This document shows positions 17,499 to 27,023 of a DNA stretch of 64,000 nt, piece after piece. The stretch's first letter is position 1; each line of letters opens with the position of its first letter. The notes beneath the pieces were generated by a model. That model had not been told where the DNA came from and ran no database searches. It worked only from the letters and a program-made list of their open reading frames with translations. Position numbers and translations under genes: made by a program. Origin of the DNA: Pirellulales bacterium (lineage in GTDB: Bacteria > Planctomycetota > Planctomycetia > Pirellulales > Lacipirellulaceae); NCBI GenBank assembly GCA_019636345.1, contig JAHBXQ010000004.1:372001-436000 (forward strand). Reading direction: 5' to 3'.

Positions 17499-19949
17499 CT
17501 ACTTGTCGTCGAGATCGATGTCGAATTCGTCGAGATTCAGATCGAGCGAATCGGACGTCGCGCCAAGATCCTCCGGCACAGCGTCGACGACGGTTGACGC
17601 GGCGGGCGCCGGCGCCTCGGCGATCTTGGCCGACTTGCCCTTGTCCTTGGCGGGCTTGGCGGCCTTGGGCGGCAGGGCCTTCTTGACGTTGGCCTGCTGC
17701 ATGCGAATCAACCGCCGGTCGGCACGCACCGGCACTCCGTTGATTACGGCGCCGAGCAATCGGATGCCGAGGTTGTCGAGCAGTTCGGCCGCCTTGTGGA
17801 TCTTCGGCAGCTCGCTGTGATCGCGGAGGACCGTGAGGATGGCGCTGTCGACGAGCCGTCCGAGCGCCAGGCCGTCGGCGACCTGCAGGATCGGAGGACC
17901 GTCGATGATGATGAAGTCGAACTGCGTCCGCAGTTGGTCGACGATCGGCTCCAACTGATCGGTCGCCAGATTGTGGACGGCCTGCGAATCGACCACGCCG
18001 GCGGTGAGCAGGTACAGGCTCTCGGTCTGCGTAGGACGCACCGCATCGGAGAGATCGATCTCCGAGCGGAGCACCTCGCTGAAGCCGCCGTCGAGCGGCA
18101 AACCGAACAAGGCGTGGAGCGAAGGCGCCCGCAGGTCGCTGTCGACCAGCAGGGTACGACGACCGGCCCGGGCCAAGCTGAGAGCCAAGTTGGCGGCCAC
18201 AGTCGTGGCGCCTTCCATCGTCTCGGGGCTGGTCACCAGTATGATTTGCCGACGCATTTTCGTCGAGGCGTGCATCAAGGTCGCCCGCACGCTGTCGACT
18301 GACTCGGCCACTTGGGCCGAGACGAGGTTGCCGCCAGCCAGCGACTTGCGGGCCGTGGTCGCGGGGAGCACGCCCAAGACGCGAATCCCCAGACCTTCGT
18401 CGACGTCGGAGGGACCGTTGAGTCGTCGCTTGCGGAAATCGGTCAACGCGACCCCGTAGCAGGTGAGGGCCAACCCGGCGAGGGCGCCGACGGCGACGAT
18501 CGCAATCCGTTCATAGGTGTTGATGTTCGGCTGGGCCATGGCTCTCTGCATGATGCGCACTTTTTCGTGCCGATTCGCGTCGCCGGCGGCCGCTTCGCGA
18601 GCTCTCTGCTCGATGTTGAGCTGCTGAAGGCGGAACTCCAGTTCCTTGACGACTTCCTGGTCGTTGGCAATCTCGTTCTTCAGAATCTCGATCGCCGGGT
18701 CGCGGGAGCCGAGCGTCATGAGCGTTTCCTCGGAGGTCCGCAGCTTCTCCTCGAGTTCCTGCTTCTGCACGCTGAGACGCTCGACGACCGCTTTGTACTG
18801 GACCATGGCCGATTGAAAGCCGATGTTCGGCATGCGGGCGTATTTTTCTCGCAGCTCGCGCTCGGCTTTCGCCCGATACTGCTGTTCCATCATGGCGATC
18901 TGTTCGCGGGACTGCTGCAGTTGCTGAACTGCGGGCGAATTCTTGCGCTTTTCTTGCGCTTGTCGCGCCATGATATTGCGATCGATTTCGAACAACTGTT
19001 TGCGATAGTCGACGATCATCGGGTCTCGATCCATCGTTTCGCTGACGGCCGCCTCGACGGCCGCTTGGCTGTTCGCTTCGCGAACGGCGATCTCTTTCAT
19101 GACCTCGTTGTTGAGCAGCTCTTTGTCGACTCTGGCCAATTCGGCGCGAACAAAGTCGATCGTGCGCATCAATTGCATTTGTTCGATCTCGGCCGTGCTT
19201 GAATCCCCGCCTTGAGCGACGTCGATTTTGCGCTTCAGTTGGGTCATTTTGTCGCTCAGTCGTTTCTGCAGGTCGCGCTGGACCTGGGCGAGGTCGTCGT
19301 AGGAGCGGAGTCGCTCGATGCGTTCCTTGATGACGACTTCTTCGTAGTAGGCGTCGACGATCGCCTGGACGACGGTTTCCATTTCCTTGGCGTCTTCGGA
19401 ACCGTCGTATCGCACCTCCATCACGTTGCCGGAGTTCGGGAAGCTGACCTTGAGCTCCTCAAGCATCCACTGCACGGGATCAGGTTGGTTCTGTTGAACG
19501 GCCGCAAGCTCGGTCATCGACTTCGGAGCGAAGGCCTGTTGCAGGACGAGCGAGCTCTTGACCAGCGTGAGCTGGGCGAATTGTTCCTGCTTGAGCTGCT
19601 CGGAGTTCAGGCGGACTTGCTTCTCGAACGGATTGTTCGAATCCCCGAACTGCATCATCAGATAGGCCGTCGTTCGAGACGAAGCCGGGAAGAGAAACCA
19701 GAGGGCGATGGCGACCAGAGTCGCGACCAGAGAGCCCAACAGCAGGGCCGTCAACCAGCGGCGTCGCAACCCGTTGACGAGCCACGTCTGATTGAACCCG
19801 CCGTACAAGAGATCGTTGGCCGGCGAAGGCGTCATGCCATAACCGGCCGGCAGGGGAAACGACTGCTCGGCGGTCGTCATCGCGCCCGCACGACCGGGAG
19901 AAGGCGTCAATGCGTCGGGGTGCGACAGGTCGGTGTGGGATGTTGCCAT
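17499..19949 (-). CDS. Wzc-like polysaccharide co-polymerase with degenerate BY-kinase domain
   Basis: 816 residues. The N-terminal half is a polysaccharide co-polymerase: a transmembrane helix near residue 70 (WLTALLLGSLVATLVAIALWF), a long periplasmic coiled coil (about 200-490) and a second helix near 500. The C-terminal cytoplasmic domain has the bacterial tyrosine-kinase layout: Walker A' (LLVDSDLRAP) and Walker B (DFIIIDGPP). However, the Walker A sequence reads ETMEGATTVAANLAL, with Ala at residue 581 (codon 18207-18209) where catalysis needs Lys. The tail after about residue 750 is Lys/Ala- then Asp-rich and has no tyrosine cluster. It probably controls exopolysaccharide chain assembly without autokinase activity; the loss of activity is inferred from sequence only. 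Confidence 0.85.
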   Translation of the reverse strand: MATSHTDLSHPDALTPSPGRAGAMTTAEQSFPLPAGYGMTPSPANDLLYGGFNQTWLVNGLRRRWLTALLLGSLVATLVAIALWFLFPASSRTTAYLMMQFGDSNNPFEKQVRLNSEQLKQEQFAQLTLVKSSLVLQQAFAPKSMTELAAVQQNQPDPVQWMLEELKVSFPNSGNVMEVRYDGSEDAKEMETVVQAIVDAYYEEVVIKERIERLRSYDDLAQVQRDLQKRLSDKMTQLKRKIDVAQGGDSSTAEIEQMQLMRTIDFVRAELARVDKELLNNEVMKEIAVREANSQAAVEAAVSETMDRDPMIVDYRKQLFEIDRNIMARQAQEKRKNSPAVQQLQQSREQIAMMEQQYRAKAERELREKYARMPNIGFQSAMVQYKAVVERLSVQKQELEEKLRTSEETLMTLGSRDPAIEILKNEIANDQEVVKELEFRLQQLNIEQRAREAAAGDANRHEKVRIMQRAMAQPNINTYERIAIVAVGALAGLALTCYGVALTDFRKRRLNGPSDVDEGLGIRVLGVLPATTARKSLAGGNLVSAQVAESVDSVRATLMHASTKMRRQIILVTSPETMEGATTVAANLALSLARAGRRTLLVDSDLRAPSLHALFGLPLDGGFSEVLRSEIDLSDAVRPTQTESLYLLTAGVVDSQAVHNLATDQLEPIVDQLRTQFDFIIIDGPPILQVADGLALGRLVDSAILTVLRDHSELPKIHKAAELLDNLGIRLLGAVINGVPVRADRRLIRMQQANVKKALPPKAAKPAKDKGKSAKIAEAPAPAASTVVDAVPEDLGATSDSLDLNLDEFDIDLDDK

Positions 19950-20351
19950 CGATTGCCTCGCTCAGGAGAAAAGTATCCGCAACGTGTCGAGACGGGAGCC
20001 GACGGACGGCACCCGAGAGGGGGCTGCCTGTCGTCGCCCTGCGTCTTCGTCGAACGATGCACCGCAAGGGGAGCGTTTGGACGTCCTCTCGCAATCCCCG
20101 GGCCGGAATCCCCAGGCTGGGAAAACCGCCGAAAAATGCAACCTTCTCGGGGGGACGTCCCGCACCGGTCGCGATTGTTCAACCGAGGCGTTGCCTCGAT
20201 GCAACGCGTCGGGCCTCAGGAAACCGTCTCGCTCGCGGATCCGTGCCGCGAGGAATATCGTGTGCAAAAACCGAACCGCAGCGGTTACGGCCAGGGGCCG
20301 GCTGCGGCTGGTGATTTGCCGTCTTGCACGTTGCGCGGCGTCGCTCGCCGG
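19950..20351. other. Intergenic region between the exosortase and Wzc-like genes
   Basis: About 400 bp with both flanking genes on the minus strand. No recognisable protein or repeat. It probably holds the promoter of the Wzc-like gene. Confidence 0.4.
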
Positions 20352-21302
20352 TCAGGCGGTGGCGGCTCCGGCGGCGAAGTGGTCGTCCGCCTCCATCGGG
20401 ATCGTCAACCGCGACAGGATTGCCAGTTCCAAGGCAAGCAGCCCCATGCCGATGACCATCATCGCGTAACCGGCGCCATCGTGAATGACAGTATGCAGAG
20501 TCCCTTCCTGCTGGGCGGAGGGGAACGCGATGTAAAGCAGTCCGGTCGCCACGATTCGGATGATATTGCTGGCAAGCGCGATGGGGATGGCGCTGACGAG
20601 AATCGCCAGACGGTCCCACCAGGGGCGATCGACGAGCAGGGCCATGGCGACGCACATGGCGCCGAACACGGTGAGCATCCGCAGGCCGCTGCACGCCTCG
20701 GCGACGATGAGGGGCTGCTCCAGCGAGTCGATTTTGATGCTTTGGCCGATCTTGACGGCGCCGACGCCCAAGGTCTGGAGAATGACGGTGCTTGCCCAGC
20801 TTGCCCAGCTGAGCAATTTGATAAGAAAGGTGTTCTCGACCTGGTAGGGCAGGGGAAACATGAAGACCAGGAAGCCGCACGCCGGCCCGGCCCACTTCAG
20901 CAGCGAGGTTCCCCCCACCATGAGGCAGATGCCCAAGAGAACGCTAATGAAGGAGAGCCGATCGAAGAAGTTCACGTTGTCCCAGGAGGCCAAGAGGCGC
21001 ACTCCGAGCGAGACCGCGACCACGGCCAGCCCGATCCACCGCTGGGACGGTTCGGTTTCCGCGAGCGGGCGTCGCCGCTCCCAGAACAGATAGCAGGCGA
21101 TCAGCGGGACGATCCAGCCGTGGGAATAGAGGTCGTTCGACCAGTAGGACGAAGCGAACTTCAGCATGTTCCCGTAGCAGATCACCGTCAGCGCAACGAG
21201 ACCGCCGAACGCGTACCAGCCGAGGCGGGCTTCTTGCTCATCAAGGGGAATGTCGTCGGACCAGTCCAAATCCGCCGCATTGCGGCCAGCGCCAAAGCTC
21301 AT
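20352..21302 (-). CDS. Exosortase (PEP-CTERM sorting transpeptidase)
   Basis: Multi-pass membrane cysteine protease/transpeptidase that processes proteins with C-terminal PEP-CTERM signals, usually linked to exopolysaccharide production. The catalytic set is visible in the 316-residue form: C204 in AEACSGLR, R249 in NIIRI and histidines 270/274 in LHTVIHDGAG. About eight hydrophobic helices surround them. The start at 21302 (MSFGAGRNAADL) is preferred; an ATG at 21377 would add an arginine-rich leader. It sits between the Wzc-like and Wza-like genes. A PEP-CTERM target protein is encoded at 57907. Confidence 0.88.
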   Translation of the reverse strand: MSFGAGRNAADLDWSDDIPLDEQEARLGWYAFGGLVALTVICYGNMLKFASSYWSNDLYSHGWIVPLIACYLFWERRRPLAETEPSQRWIGLAVVAVSLGVRLLASWDNVNFFDRLSFISVLLGICLMVGGTSLLKWAGPACGFLVFMFPLPYQVENTFLIKLLSWASWASTVILQTLGVGAVKIGQSIKIDSLEQPLIVAEACSGLRMLTVFGAMCVAMALLVDRPWWDRLAILVSAIPIALASNIIRIVATGLLYIAFPSAQQEGTLHTVIHDGAGYAMMVIGMGLLALELAILSRLTIPMEADDHFAAGAATA

Positions 21303-21834
21303 CGAAGGTACTCGGGGACGAGGTCGCAGGAATCGACAAGCCGCCGCAGACCAGCACGGTCGGACGGCCGACAGCAAGGGGCGCCAGCGGCGCGGCGACG
21401 GATCTGGAGAGTCTGTCGCTGAAATTGAGAATACGCGTCCTGCCCAGCGCTGTCAAACAGTTTGACGCTGCTCCTGGCGACTGCAACTTGCTTATTCATC
21501 AAGCACTTACGACGTGGCGGAACGACTGTAACGGTCCTCCCGATGACGCTGGCCACATGGCGCGAAAGCGGATGAACGGGCGACTTTTCCGGCTCGCGGC
21601 GCAAGCCAGATCGAGCGCCGCTCCGGCGCCAGCAGGGCTTGCAGCGCACGGCCGAGAGCTCCCACTTTTGCCAGCGATTTCCGCACTCCGCCCAAAGTCG
21701 GTGTTAAAGCGTGACGATTATAAGCATTGTAACCGTCGTACCGGTCCTACCGGCTGCGCGTACGTGCTTGTCGGGGAGGGGTCTCCCCGCGGCATTCGAC
21801 GCAACTCGCCAAGCACGCTAGCGAGATTCGATTC
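21303..21834. other. Divergent regulatory region of the polysaccharide block
   Basis: About 530 bp between the exosortase (minus) and Wza-like gene (plus) start codons. It contains an inverted repeat GTCAAAC-A-GTTTGAC at 21452-21466 that could be an operator, and an AT-richer stretch near 21710-21740. No protein gene was recognised. Confidence 0.4.
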
Positions 21835-22893
21835 ATGAAGGCGAACACAACGATCCACCGCGGCCTGACTCTGGCGATGTTGGCGATTCTCGCCTCGTCG
21901 ACCGGCTGCACGGCGTACATGGCGCAACGCTCGCCTGTGCCCGCCGACGTGCCGCAGCCCCCCGCCTCGAGCCCCGTGCCGCGGGAACTCGAAATGGTGA
22001 CGCTGCCGCGGTATGTCATCGAGCCCCCAGATATTCTGCTGGTCGAAGGGGTGAAGCTGGTTCCCAAGAGCCCGCACCGCATCGAGACGTTCGACGTCTT
22101 GCTCGTCCGCGTCATCGGCGCGTTTCCCGAACAACCGATCGACGACGCCTACTCCGTCGACGCCGACGGTACGGTGAATCTCGGTCCGACTTACGGCCGG
22201 GTGAAGGTCATCGATCTGACGATCGAAGAATCGGAAGACGAAATCCGCAAACAGCTCTCGAAGATTCTCAGCGACGTCGACGTCTCGGTCTCGCTGATCT
22301 CGTCCGCCGGGGCGCAGGCGATCACCGGACAGCACTTGGTGGCGATGGACGGTCGGGTGAATCTCGGGACGTACGGCTCGGTCTACGTCGCCGGCATGAC
22401 GATCGAACAATGTCGCGCAGCGATCGAGGAGAAGCTGAGCGAGAAACTGGAAGATCCTGAAATCTTCGTCGACGTTCTCGCCTACAACAGCAAGGTTTAC
22501 TACGTCATTACCCAGGGGGCCGGACTCGGCGACAACGTCGTGCGGTTCCCGATTACGGGGAACGACAAGGTGATCGACGCGGTGGCCAACTTGGGAGGCA
22601 TCTCGCAGGTGTCGTCGAAGAAGATGTGGATCGCCCGCCCCGCGCCCAACGGCGTCGGCTGCGAACAGATTTTGCCCATCGAATGGGACAAGATCTCCCA
22701 GGGCGCCGTCACGGCCACGAACTATCAACTGATGCCCAGCGATCGGTTGTATATTGCCGAGGATCGCATCACGAGCTTCAACACCATCGTGGGCAAAATC
22801 CTCAATCCGTTTGAACGAATTGTCGGTTTCGTCTCGCTTAGCACCTCGATGGGCAACCGAATTGTCCGCTTCGGCCAACCCAACACGTTCTAG
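21835..22893 (+). CDS. Wza-like polysaccharide export lipoprotein
   Basis: 352-residue outer-membrane polysaccharide export protein. A signal peptide ends in the lipobox LASSTGC with lipidated C25. A Poly_export domain follows (YVIEPPDILLVEGVKLV ... YSVDADGTVNLGPTYGRVKV), then two SLBB-like repeats (VAMDGRVNLGTYGSVYVAGMT; VYYVITQGAGLGDNVVRFPI). With the divergent Wzc-like and exosortase genes it forms a surface-polysaccharide export unit. The tail after about 300 is amphipathic and could insert in the outer membrane. Confidence 0.88.
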   Translation: MKANTTIHRGLTLAMLAILASSTGCTAYMAQRSPVPADVPQPPASSPVPRELEMVTLPRYVIEPPDILLVEGVKLVPKSPHRIETFDVLLVRVIGAFPEQPIDDAYSVDADGTVNLGPTYGRVKVIDLTIEESEDEIRKQLSKILSDVDVSVSLISSAGAQAITGQHLVAMDGRVNLGTYGSVYVAGMTIEQCRAAIEEKLSEKLEDPEIFVDVLAYNSKVYYVITQGAGLGDNVVRFPITGNDKVIDAVANLGGISQVSSKKMWIARPAPNGVGCEQILPIEWDKISQGAVTATNYQLMPSDRLYIAEDRITSFNTIVGKILNPFERIVGFVSLSTSMGNRIVRFGQPNTF

Positions 22894-23117
22894 CCTGAGT
22901 GACATTGCCGCCGACGAGCCGCGGACGGCTGCTCGTCGGCGGGCTTGATCCGGACGCCTCCTTCGTTGTTCTGACGATCCGCCAGCTTGCAGCCGGCAGA
23001 TCGCCTGGGATCGAGTCGGAGTCTGATTCGTACTTCACACTGCAACACTGCAAACGGATTTGCCGCGGCCCCGCTCCTGACCCAGCGACTTGCCGCCTTT
23101 CGGAAGGAACCCACGCT

Positions 23118-24083
23118 ATGCGACGCAAGCCGCCCCTTGGCGCTCCTCTGCGAGTTTCGTTGCTGACCTCCGGCGGCTTGGCCGTGTTGTTGGCCGGAAC
23201 GGCCGCGGCCGTGTCGAACTGCGGCCCCGCGCCGTGCGCAGCCGACGGGACATGCTTGCCGAACCGACCAAGTTGGGGTTGGTACAACACGCGTTGGCGG
23301 GCTTGGCCGGGAGAACAGCCCGGCTTGACGCCGACCCCGGCCGGCGGAGCCAAGGGGGAGGACGAATCGCCTGACTCTCTGCCCGGATTGATCCTTCCCG
23401 ATCCGACGAAAGAGGACAAAGCCGGTTCGGAGAAGACGGACCAGAAGTCCCGCGGTGGCGTCGGAGTTCCGGACGAAGGTGCGCTTCCCGATCCCGAAGC
23501 CATGCCGGAACTTGATCCCTTCAGCCAACGCGACGAGCGGGGCGCCCCTCAGGTGCAGCTCGGTTTGCCGGCGGCGCGAGGCGTGGTGACGGCCCTGCCG
23601 CACGTTTACGACGACCAGTATCCGGCGCCTTCCTACGTGCAGCCGCTGCCGGCGGTGATCGACAACCCGGCGGTCGCTCGGCCGGCGAGCAACCTCGCTC
23701 CGCTGGGAGGGCCGAATTTGAACAGCGAAGACGCTCCGCCGGCGCTGCCAGCCAGCCTGCAGAGCATGCTGCCGCAGTCGCAGCAACCTGCCGTGCCGTC
23801 GCCGGTCGCTGCCGCGGTTCCCTACGGCCGGGCGTTGTCGCCTGTGCGGCCGGCACAGCCGCAGCAACTGGCTCCGGCGGCGCCCGTCGCCTTGGGACAG
23901 CCGGCGAGCGTGACGCCGTCGCAGACGCCGATTCGGCCCGTCACGTGGGAGACCCCCGGCGGGATCGCGCTGGTCAACCCCGCAGCGGCCGTCGAGGTCG
24001 AGGCGGGAGCCGAGGGGACCAAGCGGGCGATCTACTACGAAGTCTCCGACGCCTCGCCGGATACGGCGAGTCAGACCAAGTGA
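23118..24083 (+). CDS. Secreted proline-rich protein with WGWYNTRWRAWPGE segment
   Basis: 321 residues. A signal peptide of about 35 residues (LLTSGGLAVLLAGTAAAVS) is followed by a short cysteine-containing segment (NCGPAPCAADGTCLP) and WGWYNTRWRAWPGE, a short block I recall from planctomycete secreted proteins but cannot check here. The rest is Pro/Ala/Gln-rich low complexity without a catalytic motif. The start at 23118 has GGAAGGAA about 12 bases upstream. It follows the Wza-like gene by 224 bp and ends in a strong hairpin. It is possibly a structural or surface-associated component of the same system. Confidence 0.7.
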   Translation: MRRKPPLGAPLRVSLLTSGGLAVLLAGTAAAVSNCGPAPCAADGTCLPNRPSWGWYNTRWRAWPGEQPGLTPTPAGGAKGEDESPDSLPGLILPDPTKEDKAGSEKTDQKSRGGVGVPDEGALPDPEAMPELDPFSQRDERGAPQVQLGLPAARGVVTALPHVYDDQYPAPSYVQPLPAVIDNPAVARPASNLAPLGGPNLNSEDAPPALPASLQSMLPQSQQPAVPSPVAAAVPYGRALSPVRPAQPQQLAPAAPVALGQPASVTPSQTPIRPVTWETPGGIALVNPAAAVEVEAGAEGTKRAIYYEVSDASPDTASQTK

Positions 24084-24123
24084 CGTGCGGCAACGTACGT
24101 CAGTCTAAGGGCGAGTTCACTCG

Positions 24124-24155
24124 ACGACCCTCGGCCGCTTGCGGTCGGGGGTCGT
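24124..24155 (+). terminator. Hairpin after the proline-rich gene
   Basis: A 15-bp stem with G-T pairs (24124-24138 with 24141-24155) and a TT loop, 40 bp after the stop codon. Only a weak T-run follows. Confidence 0.5.
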
Positions 24156-24547
24156 TGGCGTGTTAGTGCCAGGAGGCGGATAAGCCTCTCAGCGAAAGTC
24201 GCGGCGGCGACTGCCTGTCCGCTGTCTTCCGTTTCGCTGCCATTTTGGCGCCCGTGCGGCGGCTTCTGAGCCGGTTCGGCCAAGTTGGCGGCTGTCGTTT
24301 TGGCGGCGTCGTCGGGATCGGCTGAGCAGGCGTGTTCGCAACTTTTGCGGGGACAATGTGTTGCGAAAACGCCGGTATCACCGGCCTCGTGCTTGGCCGA
24401 TCGGCACGACTCTTGCTCCTGGTCTTGTTGCAACCACAACTCGCCTGCACGGCGGACCGCGGCCGCCCGACGGGCGACCCGTTCGGTTGTGATGCCAAGC
24501 ATTTCAATCGAGCCGTCAAGGCGCCAGAAACGAAGGAGGAATCTGCC
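24156..24547. other. Upstream region of hsp20
   Basis: About 390 bp without a convincing gene. It carries the hsp20 promoter and leader. No CIRCE-type inverted repeat was found. Confidence 0.35.
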
Positions 24548-24979
24548 ATGTCCAACGCCATTGCCAAGAACCGTTTGCGGGAGTTCGTGCCCAGCACTTG
24601 GGGCGAATTCAATACGATGATCGACCAATTTCTCGGCCCCACAGGCCTGCGCGGCGTTCAGCCGTTCTACGTCCCGGGGAGCATGTGGGAGGACGAGAAC
24701 GCGATTCACGTCGAACTCGACGTGCCGGGCGTCGTCAAGGAGAACGTCGAATTGACGTTTGAGAAAGGGACGCTGAAGATCGTGACGCAGCGCTCCGCGC
24801 CGTCCGAAGAGCGCAAAGGGCTGGTCGACCAACGTCGCTACGGCCAGACGACTCACACCGTGACGCTTCCCGAGTCGGTCGACCCGGACAGCATCTCCGC
24901 CGAGCTTGCCGACGGCGTGCTTCACGTCACGGTCGCCAAGCGGCCCGAAACGCTGCCGAAGCGGATCGAGATTAAGTAG
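24548..24979 (+). CDS. Small heat-shock protein Hsp20
   Basis: ATP-independent holdase chaperone of the alpha-crystallin family, 143 residues. The crystallin domain spans about 45-135 (VPGSMWEDENAIHVELDVPG ... VTLPESVDPDSISAELADGVLHVTVAK), and the C-terminal anchor motif is reduced to RIEIK. AAGGAGG lies seven bases before the ATG at 24548. It is a single gene with its own upstream region. Confidence 0.92.
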   Translation: MSNAIAKNRLREFVPSTWGEFNTMIDQFLGPTGLRGVQPFYVPGSMWEDENAIHVELDVPGVVKENVELTFEKGTLKIVTQRSAPSEERKGLVDQRRYGQTTHTVTLPESVDPDSISAELADGVLHVTVAKRPETLPKRIEIK

Positions 24980-25168
24980 GTCTTCGCCGTTGCGAAAGTC
25001 CCCCTAACGAGCGGCCGCGTTGCTCCTGCGAGCGACGCGGTCGTATTTTTTGCGCGCGAGCGCTCCGCTTCCCTGCAATTCGCGGCTCCGTTGGTTTGGC
25101 GACGCGCGAATAGAACGGCGCGACGGAACCGGCTCCCTCCCGCGCGTTCGGCTGAGTACAATCTCGGC

Positions 25169-25753
25169 ATGATCCAAATCATCGACAATTACGACTCATT
25201 CACTTACAACCTCGTCCAGCGGCTGGGGGAAATCGACCCGCACCTCGAGATTCAGGTCGATCGCAACGACCAAATCACGGTCGACGAGATCCTCGCCCGC
25301 CGACCGGACCGAGTCATTATTTCGCCCGGGCCCTGCACTCCCAACGAGGCGGGGGTGTCGCTGGAATGCGTCCGACGGCTTGCCGGTCAGATGCCGCTGC
25401 TGGGAGTCTGTCTCGGACACCAGTCGATCGGCCAGGCGTACGGCGGCGAGATCGTCCGGGCCGATCGCTTGATGCACGGCAAGACGGACCAGATTCACCA
25501 CAACGGCGCCGGATTGTTCGCCGGGATCGTCAATCCGTTTCAAGCGACCCGATACCACAGCCTGGTCATCAAACCCGAGACGCTTTCCGCCGAGTTCGAC
25601 GTCAGCGCATGGAGCGACAACCCTGCGACCGGGCGTCGCGAAATCATGGCGATCGCCCATCGCATGCTGCCGGTGTTCGGCGTGCAGTTTCATCCGGAAA
25701 GTTTCCTCACGCACGCGGGGTTCGACATCTTGCGGGCGTTCTTGGCAGCGTGA
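25169..25753 (+). CDS. trpG: Anthranilate/aminodeoxychorismate synthase glutamine amidotransferase
   Basis: Class I glutamine amidotransferase subunit, 194 residues, that supplies ammonia to anthranilate synthase or aminodeoxychorismate synthase. The nucleophile C81 is in GVCLGHQSIGQAYGG, with the catalytic H175 and E177 in FHPES. The oxyanion segment SPGPCTPNEAG is present. The N-terminus MIQIIDNYDSFTYNLVQ is diagnostic. The synthase partner is not adjacent, so TrpG and PabA cannot be separated; one protein may serve both. It is followed by moeA about 50 bp later. Confidence 0.9.
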   Translation: MIQIIDNYDSFTYNLVQRLGEIDPHLEIQVDRNDQITVDEILARRPDRVIISPGPCTPNEAGVSLECVRRLAGQMPLLGVCLGHQSIGQAYGGEIVRADRLMHGKTDQIHHNGAGLFAGIVNPFQATRYHSLVIKPETLSAEFDVSAWSDNPATGRREIMAIAHRMLPVFGVQFHPESFLTHAGFDILRAFLAA

Positions 25754-25806
25754 CGCTCTTGCCGCCCCCCGCGTCGCTCGCATAACGCTTGAGCCGCCGA
25801 AGATCT

Positions 25807-27012
25807 ATGCTCACCGTCGACGAGGCTTTCCTGACGCTTGCCGCGCACGTGGCGCCCGCGCCGCCGCGGGACGTGCCATTGGGGGAATTGCTCGGCCTGC
25901 AGCTTGCGCAAGACGTGGCGAGCGATTGCGACTCGCCGCCGTTCGACAAGTCGGTCGTCGACGGTTATGCGATTGCGCTCGCCGACGCCTCGCCGGAACT
26001 GGCGGTGCTCGAGCAAGTGATCGCGGGCAGCGTGCCGAGCCGGCCCCTCGCGCCGGGGGGGACGATTCGCGTGATGACAGGGGCGCCGATCCCCGCTGGC
26101 GCCGACGCGGTCGTGAAGTGGGAAGATTGTCGTGAACTGGCCCCCGAGCGGATCGCCAATCCTGCGGCGGGAGTCGCGGCGGGGCACTGCATCTTGCGGC
26201 GCGGGACCGCGTTCCGACGCGGCGACGTGTTGCTCGCCGCGGGGAAGCGGCTGACGCCGCTGGACCTCGCCTTGATGGCCGAGGCGGGGTGCGCGTCGGC
26301 CTCGGCGATTCCTCGCCCGCGCGTCGGCGTGCTGCCGACGGGCAACGAGCTTGTGGCCCCGGGCGAGCCGCTCGGTCCGGGGCAGATTCGCAACAGCAAC
26401 GGACCCATGCTGCTTGCTTCGCTGGCCGCGGCGGGGTGCGCGGCGGTCGATCTAGGCGTTGCTCGCGACGACCCGGAGTCGCTGCGCGCCGCGATCGAGC
26501 GCGGACTTGCCGAGTGCCAAGTGCTGCTCGTCTCGGGGGGCGTCTCGGCGGGGGTGATGGATCTCGTTCCCGGCATGCTTGCCGCGTTGGGCGTCCGCGA
26601 GGTCTTTCACAAACTGCGGATGAAGCCGGGCAAGCCGCTGTGGTTCGGCGTGAAAGACGCAGCAGCGCGGCAGTACGTATTCGGCCTTCCTGGCAACCCG
26701 GTGAGCACGCTGGTGGCGTTTCGGCTGTTCGTGTCGCCGACGCTCGCGACGATTGCCGGAGCGCCGTTTGCTCCTCCTGCGAGGAAGCCCGGCGCGTTGA
26801 TCAAGTCGATGAAACATCGGGGCGAGCGTCCGACGTTTCACCCATGCCGATTGGCGCCTGCGGACAAGGGCGACCTGTTGCAACTCGAGCCGCTCGCCTG
26901 GCAGGGCTCGGCCGATTTGGCGACGCTCGCCCGAGCCGATTGCCTGGGGGCGTTTCCCGCGGGCGACTACGAACTGCCCGCCGGGTCGCCGGTCGACGCA
27001 ATTCTGCTGTAA
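25807..27012 (+). CDS. moeA: Molybdopterin molybdenumtransferase MoeA
   Basis: Inserts molybdenum into adenylylated molybdopterin, the last step of molybdenum cofactor synthesis. 401 residues; the conserved blocks DSPPFDKSVVDGYAI, RVMTGAPIPAGADAVV, VLPTGNEL, SGGVSAGVMD and FGLPGNPVST are all visible. The start at 25807 (MLTVDEAF) fits the family; 25789 is a minor alternative. It probably shares a transcript with trpG. Convergent with the transaldolase gene, with 11 bp between stops. Confidence 0.92.
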   Translation: MLTVDEAFLTLAAHVAPAPPRDVPLGELLGLQLAQDVASDCDSPPFDKSVVDGYAIALADASPELAVLEQVIAGSVPSRPLAPGGTIRVMTGAPIPAGADAVVKWEDCRELAPERIANPAAGVAAGHCILRRGTAFRRGDVLLAAGKRLTPLDLALMAEAGCASASAIPRPRVGVLPTGNELVAPGEPLGPGQIRNSNGPMLLASLAAAGCAAVDLGVARDDPESLRAAIERGLAECQVLLVSGGVSAGVMDLVPGMLAALGVREVFHKLRMKPGKPLWFGVKDAAARQYVFGLPGNPVSTLVAFRLFVSPTLATIAGAPFAPPARKPGALIKSMKHRGERPTFHPCRLAPADKGDLLQLEPLAWQGSADLATLARADCLGAFPAGDYELPAGSPVDAILL

Positions 27013-27023
27013 CGCGTTGGCTG

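Noticed and set aside
22890-23867. A 325-codon frame antisense to the proline-rich secreted protein
   Set aside because: The plus-strand frame has a signal peptide and ribosome-binding site; this one has neither.
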